DNA of 20,314 nucleotides, from NCBI GenBank assembly GCA_039191215.1, contig JBCCXT010000066.1:1-20314 (forward strand). The letters run 5' to 3'. Origin of the DNA: HKCCE3408 sp039191215 (GTDB lineage: Bacteria; Pseudomonadota; Alphaproteobacteria; Rhodobacterales; Rhodobacteraceae). The notes under the pieces are model-generated. The model did not search any database. It was not told the origin of the DNA and was given only the letters and a program-made list of their open reading frames with translations. This document shows, one piece after another, positions 15,901 to 20,314 of the stretch (the first letter of the stretch is position 1; every line of letters starts with the position of its first letter). The translations under genes were made by a program, and so were the position numbers.

Positions 15901-18900
15901 GATGGGGCCGACTTCCTAAAAACCGGATCGGGGCAGGACACGGCCATCGGCGGTGACGGCAACGACACGCTGATGAACGCGGCTGGCGATGACAGTTTGG
16001 TGGGGGGTGCGGGCGATGACAGCATTGTCGCCACGGCCGGGCGCGACACGTTAGAGGGCGGCAGCGGCAATGACACGCTGATGGGCGGCACCGATGGGGA
16101 CAGCCTGGATGGTGGGGCCGATGACGACCTGCTTTTGGGCGATCTGGCCGGCGTGCGGTTCAATGAGACCGGGACCGACGGGGTTGGGCTGGCCTCCAAC
16201 CTGACGGATTTCCCGTCAACCGATCTCAGTTATGAGATCACTTTTGCCTCCGTCGATGCCTCAGGCTTTACGCCTCTGGCCTCCTATGCGGTTTCTAACG
16301 CGCAGAATAATGAATTCCTAATCGCCGCGGACGGCGGTCAAATCCGTGTGTTCATTGACGGGGTTGTGACGGACACGGGTGTCCCGCTCACCACGTTATT
16401 CGACGGCTCCACACACACACTGGCCGTGACATGGAGCAGCGCGACCGGAGCGCTGGAGCTCTATGTCGATGGTGTCAGTACCTATAGCGGCACCCACGTT
16501 TCCGGCGGTACGCTCGAACCTGGTGGCACGCTCGCCCTTGGCCAGGAACAAGATTCCCTTGGCGGCGGGTTCAGCGGCTCACAGATCTTTGACGGCACGA
16601 TCTACGGCGTCCGGCTTTACGATGATATCCGCACCCCGGCCGAGATCGAAGCCTCTAGCCTGGGTCCCGTCGCCGATACCTCCGACCCGGCCCTGGTGGC
16701 CAATTGGGTCGCCGATCCGGCCACTGGCGGCTTCACCGACCAAACCGGCAGCCACCCCATGACGATGTCGGGCGATACCGCGCTGACCTGGAGCGCTGGC
16801 GCCGATACGTTGGATGGCGGTGCAGGCGACGACACGATTTATGGCGGCGGCGGTGATGACCTGATCGATGGTGGGGCGGGGAGCGACAACCTGTCAGGCG
16901 ACGATGGGGGCGATACCATCAGCGGTGGCCTTGGCGGGGATGCAATTTCCGGCGGCGCCGGTGATGATGTGGCACTTGGCGACGCACGTTTGCTCGACGT
17001 TCCAAATCACAGCTTGGAGGACCACGTCCATAGTGACGGCGGATACTCTGGCGGTGCGCCCGGTTGGACATTCACAGGAGGCGCCGGTGATTGGAACCCG
17101 CTGACATCGCATTTCCCCGACGGTGAGATCGACGGCGATAACGTGGCCTATCTGCACGCGGGTGCCCGCGGTACGACGACGCTCAGCGAGACCTATGACA
17201 GCACCCAAACCTATAGTCTCTATCTCGATATCGGCGCACGGGCGGGCTACCAACCCCAAGATTTCACCGTCAACATCTTTGCCGGCAGCACCGTGGTTGG
17301 CACCTTCAGCGGCTCCACCGCAGAGGGTGGCGGTGTGCTCGATGCGGTGTTCGTGGATACCATGGGCACCTCAAATCCGGCCCTGGATGGTCAGACCCTG
17401 TCGATTGAAATCGTCAATGATGGCAGCCAACAGATTAACTTTGATAATCTGCGCCTTACTGCCGAAGCGACCAGTGGCGTGGATGCTGGTGCGGACACGC
17501 TGACCGGCGGCGACGGTGGCGATCTTTTGGCCGGCGGTGCTGGTGATGATGACCTGAGCGGCGATGGCGGTGACGACACGTTGGATGGCGGCGCCGGTGC
17601 TGACACCCTGAGGGGTGGCGCGGGGGACGACACTCTGACCGCGGGTGCAGGCGCGGATAGTTTGTCCGGTGGTGATGATGCCGACAGGTTCATTCTCGGT
17701 GACAGCTTTGGCAACGATACCATCACCGGCGGTGAAGGCGGCACGGATGAAGATGTGCTCGACCTTTCCGCGCTGACCACTGGTGTCACCGTCAATTACA
17801 CCGGCGATGAGGCCGGCACGATCACGGATGGCACCGATACGCTCACCTTTTCTGAGATCGAGCGCATTATCCTCGGCGATCAGGCCGACGTGGTCGATGC
17901 AATGTCCGACGGTGCCGGGATCAATGTGCACCTTGGCGGTGGTGCTGACAGCCTAGATGCTGGCACTGGCAACAATACCATCACCGGCGGCGCTGGCGAC
18001 GACACCGTCAACGGCAATATCGGCGACGACAGTATTGATGGCGGTGATGGCGACGACGTCATTCGCGGGGTTGCCGGCAATAACACGTTGGAGGGCGGGG
18101 CAGGCAATGACAGCCTGCAAGCCGGCTTTGGCAATAATACCCTGTCGGGCGGGTCGGGCGATGACACGCTGGTGGCCGTTGGGGCATCGACCTTGTCAGG
18201 GGGCGCGGATGACGATCTGTTCCTAAGTGGCTCCTTCGCCGACAGTATCGAGGGCGGTGACGGCGCGGATACCGTTATCATCTCCGATGGTTTTTTCGGC
18301 AATGACACCATTGCCGGCGGTGAAGGCGGCACGGATGACGATGTGCTCGACCTCTCCGCGCTGACCACTGGTGTCACCGTCAATTACACCGGCGACGAGG
18401 CCGGCACCATCACCGACGGCACCGATACGCTCACCTTTTCTGAGATCGAGCGGATCATCCTCACCGATCAAAACGACAGCGTGGATGCCAGCAGCGACAC
18501 GCTCGGCGTGGACATCACCGATACAGGTGGCGACGATACGATCACCACCGGCAGCGGCAATGACACAATTACCGACCAAGACGGCAACAATAGCCGCGAT
18601 GTGATCGATGCAGGGTCGGGGGACGACTCCATTTTCGCGGGTGGTTTCGACACTGTCCACGGGGGGTCAGGGCACGACACCATTAGTATGGAATACAGCT
18701 ATGGTGGAAATGAGGCCCATGGAGGACAAGGCAATGACAGCCTGACTGGTGCGAATGGCAACCAAGCGCTCTACGGCGGAGAGGGCAACGACACGATCCG
18801 GGGTGGCAATGACGGCTCCACCCATGACAGTGATACGCTCGATGGCGGCGACGGCGACGACTACATCGAGAGTGGTACCACTGCGACGCCCAATGATGCC

Positions 18901-20314
18901 TCATGGCAGACGCACGGCGACAGCTTGTCAGGTGGTCAGGGCAACGACACCATAATCGGCGGCGCTGCGGACGATACCATTTCCGGTGGAACTGGCAATG
19001 ACAGCATGGAGGGTGGCGAAGGCGCCGATACATTCATTGTCCAAGACGGCTTTGGCAATGACACAATTATCGGCGGCGAGGGCAGCTCGCCAGGCGACAA
19101 CGCGGACGTGCTCGACCTCTCTGCGCTGACCACTGGCGTCACCGTCAATTACACCGGCGAAGAGGCCGGCACCATCACCGACGGCACCGACACGCTCAGC
19201 TTTGCTGAGATCGAGCGTATCATCCTTGGCGATGAGGCCGACGTGGTTGATGGCACCTCGCTCGTTGCTGGCGAGGACATGATCGTCGATGCGGGCGGCG
19301 GGAACGATACAATTGCCGGTGGCGCGGGTGGCGATAGCATCGATGGCGGCTTGGGCGACGATTCAATCGACGGTGGTGCCGGCGACGACACGATCTTTGA
19401 TGGTGACACTGCAAGCGCCGACTGGATCGACGGCGGGACTGGAAATGACTCCATCACCGTCTCTGGCCGCGACACGGTTTATGGCGGGGAAGGCGATGAC
19501 ACAGTCACCCTGAAATGGAGCAACTTTGGGGTCAACCATGCCTATGGGGAAGAGGGTGACGACAGTCTTGCCGGTACAAACGGCAGTCAATACCTCGACG
19601 GTGGTGACGGCAATGACACGCTGACCGGCGGGTCTGACGGAGGGACGCAAGACGCCGACACCCTCATTGGCGGCGCGGGCGATGACAGCATTTCGTCTGG
19701 CTTCACAAACGCCGCGCAAGCCACATGGCTTGGCGACGTGCTGCAAGGTGGCACGGGCAACGATACCCTGGAAGGCGGCGCGGCGCGTGACAGCATTGAA
19801 GGCGGGGCCGATGATGATGTGATCACTGGCGGCGGCGGCGATGATACGATTGCTGGCGGCAGCGGCGACGATCAGATCAGCGGTGGCGACGACGCCGATA
19901 CCTTTGTCATCGAAGATGGTTTTGGCAACGACACGATCATCGGCGGTGAGGGGGGCACAGATGCTGATATCCTCGACCTCTCCGCGCTCACAACTGGGGT
20001 CACCGTCACCTATACCGGTGCTGAGGCCGGCACGATCACCGACGGCACCGACACGCTAGTCTTCTCCGAAATTGAGCGCGTCATCCTCACCGATCAGGAT
20101 GATAGATTCACCTGGCCTAACCCGTCTACAGAGCCAATAACCGTGGACGCGGGCGGTGGGGATGACCTCATCTACGGCGGCACAGCCAGTGACGGCATAG
20201 TCGGCGGGGCTGGCGCAGACATGCTCTATGGCGAGGAGGGCGATGACACGCTTTCCGGTGGCGATGGCGCTGATACGCTCTACGCGGGAAGTGGCAACGA
20301 CTCCGTACTGGGCG
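12904..20314 (+). CDS. Giant RTX calcium-binding exoprotein with N-terminal nidogen-like domain (3' partial)
   Basis: One uninterrupted frame of 2470 codons starts at ATG 12904 (ATG 12913 is an alternative) and leaves the window with no stop. Residues about 33-200 form a nidogen-like domain: SIWINSNGSITFG at 56-67 region, PMIAALLTDVDIN, NSFQVVLTDTGSGDFDVTF and a GFS turn. From about 220 onward, GGxGxDxL-type nonapeptides dominate, which fold into calcium-filled parallel beta-rolls outside the cell. They are interrupted by beta-sandwich inserts at about 540-691 (NLIINGSFEL...DFDNVVLEA), a LamG/concanavalin-like domain at about 1081-1298 (VRFNETGTDG...HTLAVTWSSA...DGTIYGVRLYDD) and a second galactose-binding-like domain at about 1358-1523 (VPNHSLEDH...INFDNLRL). 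A 72-residue module occurs seven times. The product is very acidic, I see no cysteine, and there is no N-terminal signal peptide, all fitting type I secretion. Adhesin or matrix protein is the best guess. The secretion signal and any C-terminal processing domain lie beyond the edge; no transporter genes are in the window. Confidence 0.93.
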   Translation, partial: MATMNSGLGGSQGYGENSFKANGVDTGDLDDGAVNVDVSSVFSGGMNVAGSNYSSIWINSNGSITFGSAETSYLETVQSADNPMIAALLTDVDINDGGDIFWDLDPSAGTVTITWHEAAPYFGSGTNSFQVVLTDTGSGDFDVTFIYEDIQYSQGATAGFSDSSTWFALAGSGSNSAVEAYETTDFGGGDPAGVYTTSYSNGAPPELSGLGGLNVTDPSTGDDVLDGSDFDDTLTAADGNDTLNGGFGDDILIGGDDADTFNLGDDYGADTITGGEGGTDDDVLDFSTRTDGVSIRFTGDEEGTIREGAHFNSGEDDILGFSEIERFILTDHDDDANNAANSYDSRYIDGRGGDDSLSGSWGADTILGGAGNDSLWASDSGDSVAGGAGDDTVEGAWGDDTLSGGTGDDSIDGGDDADSILLEDAFGNDTIIGGEGGTDADVLDLSALTTGVTVAFSGDEAGTITDGTDTVSFSEIEQIILGDAAETVAAADLTSDIVIDAQAGDDSVTGGSGNDTLTGRTGDDSLAGGDGNDVLTGDQGNLIINGSFELDAQAIGGTPTGWVRGGIDNNSGINFDAARATDGVNAYAFGGWGSSIGNALSQDVPMEAGESYRLTFDTGATLGTVDQVIQVEVLDASSNVILDQTITVPAGTVTTQSLDFVSPTNGGTLRFTHIDGEEGDLDFDNVVLEAAGEDTLDGGAGDDTLYGGGGDDTLVAGDGADVLDGGEGNDALEAGPGAGDTLDGGEGDDTLVSGTGDDELTGGGGSNTFRMLDGFGNDTVLGSNLVDDTDVLDFSGVTGTSIHLDFSADVSAGTITDGSDTVAFSEVEHFVLTDQNDLVTTVWNTNSFTFDGAGGNDTISGSRGDHTILGGSGDDVIYGGQGQSSIDGGTGNDTVHANFYSVAAKPNSYAGGDDIDTFVIAGTPVDAYSYNIDLIAGSDQYNNAYSGFENILGGSGDDTLSGGTENNMFEGGIGADRLYGDGGSDTLIGGSGDDSLEGGDGADFLKTGSGQDTAIGGDGNDTLMNAAGDDSLVGGAGDDSIVATAGRDTLEGGSGNDTLMGGTDGDSLDGGADDDLLLGDLAGVRFNETGTDGVGLASNLTDFPSTDLSYEITFASVDASGFTPLASYAVSNAQNNEFLIAADGGQIRVFIDGVVTDTGVPLTTLFDGSTHTLAVTWSSATGALELYVDGVSTYSGTHVSGGTLEPGGTLALGQEQDSLGGGFSGSQIFDGTIYGVRLYDDIRTPAEIEASSLGPVADTSDPALVANWVADPATGGFTDQTGSHPMTMSGDTALTWSAGADTLDGGAGDDTIYGGGGDDLIDGGAGSDNLSGDDGGDTISGGLGGDAISGGAGDDVALGDARLLDVPNHSLEDHVHSDGGYSGGAPGWTFTGGAGDWNPLTSHFPDGEIDGDNVAYLHAGARGTTTLSETYDSTQTYSLYLDIGARAGYQPQDFTVNIFAGSTVVGTFSGSTAEGGGVLDAVFVDTMGTSNPALDGQTLSIEIVNDGSQQINFDNLRLTAEATSGVDAGADTLTGGDGGDLLAGGAGDDDLSGDGGDDTLDGGAGADTLRGGAGDDTLTAGAGADSLSGGDDADRFILGDSFGNDTITGGEGGTDEDVLDLSALTTGVTVNYTGDEAGTITDGTDTLTFSEIERIILGDQADVVDAMSDGAGINVHLGGGADSLDAGTGNNTITGGAGDDTVNGNIGDDSIDGGDGDDVIRGVAGNNTLEGGAGNDSLQAGFGNNTLSGGSGDDTLVAVGASTLSGGADDDLFLSGSFADSIEGGDGADTVIISDGFFGNDTIAGGEGGTDDDVLDLSALTTGVTVNYTGDEAGTITDGTDTLTFSEIERIILTDQNDSVDASSDTLGVDITDTGGDDTITTGSGNDTITDQDGNNSRDVIDAGSGDDSIFAGGFDTVHGGSGHDTISMEYSYGGNEAHGGQGNDSLTGANGNQALYGGEGNDTIRGGNDGSTHDSDTLDGGDGDDYIESGTTATPNDASWQTHGDSLSGGQGNDTIIGGAADDTISGGTGNDSMEGGEGADTFIVQDGFGNDTIIGGEGSSPGDNADVLDLSALTTGVTVNYTGEEAGTITDGTDTLSFAEIERIILGDEADVVDGTSLVAGEDMIVDAGGGNDTIAGGAGGDSIDGGLGDDSIDGGAGDDTIFDGDTASADWIDGGTGNDSITVSGRDTVYGGEGDDTVTLKWSNFGVNHAYGEEGDDSLAGTNGSQYLDGGDGNDTLTGGSDGGTQDADTLIGGAGDDSISSGFTNAAQATWLGDVLQGGTGNDTLEGGAARDSIEGGADDDVITGGGGDDTIAGGSGDDQISGGDDADTFVIEDGFGNDTIIGGEGGTDADILDLSALTTGVTVTYTGAEAGTITDGTDTLVFSEIERVILTDQDDRFTWPNPSTEPITVDAGGGDDLIYGGTASDGIVGGAGADMLYGEEGDDTLSGGDGADTLYAGSGNDSVLG
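13669..13902 (+). repeat. 72-aa RTX-associated module, copy 1 (divergent)
   Basis: First copy of the module that runs from D-A-D-T-F through GGEGGTDDDVLD and GFSEIERFILTD. It has about six extra residues (EGAHFNSGEDD) where later copies read TDGTDT, and is the most divergent along with copy 3. Confidence 0.7.
14146..14361 (+). repeat. 72-aa RTX-associated module, copy 2
   Basis: Reads DDADSILLEDAFGND, then GGEGGTDADVLDLSALTTGV, GTITDGTDTVSFSEIEQIIL. It follows a short RTX tract and precedes another. Confidence 0.8.
15199..15414 (+). repeat. 72-aa RTX-associated module, copy 3 (divergent)
   Basis: Reads NTFRMLDGFGNDTVLG, then DVLDFSGVTG and SAGTITDGSDTVAFSEVEHF. The GGEGGTD segment is replaced by SNLVDDTD, so the calcium-type turn is altered in this copy. 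Confidence 0.7.
17674..17889 (+). repeat. 72-aa RTX-associated module, copy 4
   Basis: Near-identical to copy 5. Over the 147 bases 17728-17874 I count 8 differences from 18316-18462, all at third codon positions and seven of them silent. Confidence 0.88.
18259..18477 (+). repeat. 72-aa RTX-associated module, copy 5
   Basis: Partner of copy 4, with one extra residue near its start (ISDGFFGND). It opens the first unit of the higher-order repeat at the 3' end. Confidence 0.88.
18643..18963 (+). repeat. Higher-order repeat segment A (about 105 aa)
   Basis: Between modules 5 and 6, the order FDTVHGGSGHDT, NEAHGGQGNDSLTG, NGNQALYGGEGND, DGSTHDSDTLDGG, a TTATPNDASWQ loop and GDSLSGGQGNDT appears. 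The same order, with diverged residues, recurs at 19465-19779. Confidence 0.75.
19018..19242 (+). repeat. 72-aa RTX-associated module, copy 6
   Basis: Carries a 3-residue longer turn (GEGSSPGDNADVLD) where copies 4, 5 and 7 have GEGGTD. Otherwise it is nearly the same as copy 5. Confidence 0.85.
19465..19779 (+). repeat. Higher-order repeat segment B (about 105 aa)
   Basis: Counterpart of 18643-18963: RDTVYGGEGDDT, NHAYGEEGDDSLAG, NGSQYLDGGDGND, DGGTQDADTLIGG, an FTNAAQATW loop and GDVLQGGTGNDT. Shared order and loop positions show duplication of a long unit rather than independent RTX growth. Confidence 0.75.
19888..20103 (+). repeat. 72-aa RTX-associated module, copy 7
   Basis: Reads DDADTFVIEDGFGND, GGEGGTDADILDLSALTTGV, GTITDGTDTLVFSEIERVIL. 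A non-RTX linker (FTWPNPSTEP) follows before nonapeptides resume up to the window edge, so more units may lie beyond. Confidence 0.85.

Noticed and set aside
13550..20314. Short-period repeats that could suggest a CRISPR array or tandem DNA satellite
   Set aside because: The period is 27 bases in frame with the protein, units are degenerate and there are no constant repeats with unique spacers; the GGxGxDxL nonapeptide explains the pattern.

Overview
The window looks like a chromosomal segment of an alphaproteobacterium, most likely of the Rhodobacteraceae/Roseobacter group. The grounds are high GC, gene families common there (a sulfopropanediol-dehydrogenase-type HisD homologue, SnoaL-like proteins, a giant RTX protein with a nidogen-like domain) and dense co-directional packing. 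This is inference from gene content; no rRNA or other phylogenetic marker is present. Every convincing gene lies on the + strand.

Region 1 (about 45-12752) is one long, tightly packed gene train. In order: a SnoaL/NTF2-like protein, a HisD/HpsN-like NAD-dependent dehydrogenase, a tandem SnoaL-like protein, a small peptidase-M15-like protein with an apparently broken metal site, an SDR oxidoreductase, a LacI-family regulator, a second tandem SnoaL-like protein, and a pyridoxamine-phosphate-oxidase-like flavoprotein. A 140-bp gap follows, holding a possible 31-codon ORF and a TGTGA-N7-TCACA inverted repeat. Then come a bicupin, a KAP-type P-loop NTPase, a MetE-like zinc methyl/alkyl-transferase, an alpha/beta hydrolase and an RraA-like aldolase/lyase-family protein. 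Most junctions overlap by 1-4 nt (GTGA, ATGA, TGATG) or are separated by at most 6 nt, so translational coupling is likely. Together the enzymes read as an uncharacterised catabolic pathway: alcohol oxidations (HisD-like, SDR), hydrolysis, retro-aldol or decarboxylation type C-C cleavage (RraA-like) and a thiol-directed C1 or alkyl transfer (MetE-like). Control could be by the internal LacI protein. The substrate cannot be named from the sequence, and no transporter is seen in the window. The KAP NTPase is the misfit.

Region 2 (12753-12903) is a 151-bp non-coding gap with small inverted repeats but no convincing terminator.

Region 3 (12904 to the right edge) is one uninterrupted reading frame of 2470 codons that leaves the window without a stop. 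It encodes a giant, acidic, calcium-binding RTX protein: an N-terminal nidogen-like domain, long tracts of GGxGxDxL-type nonapeptides, three inserted beta-sandwich/lectin-like domains, and a module of about 72 residues repeated seven times, the last copies within a higher-order repeat. It is presumably exported by type I secretion and acts in adhesion or matrix formation. The C-terminus, where the secretion signal would lie, is outside the window.
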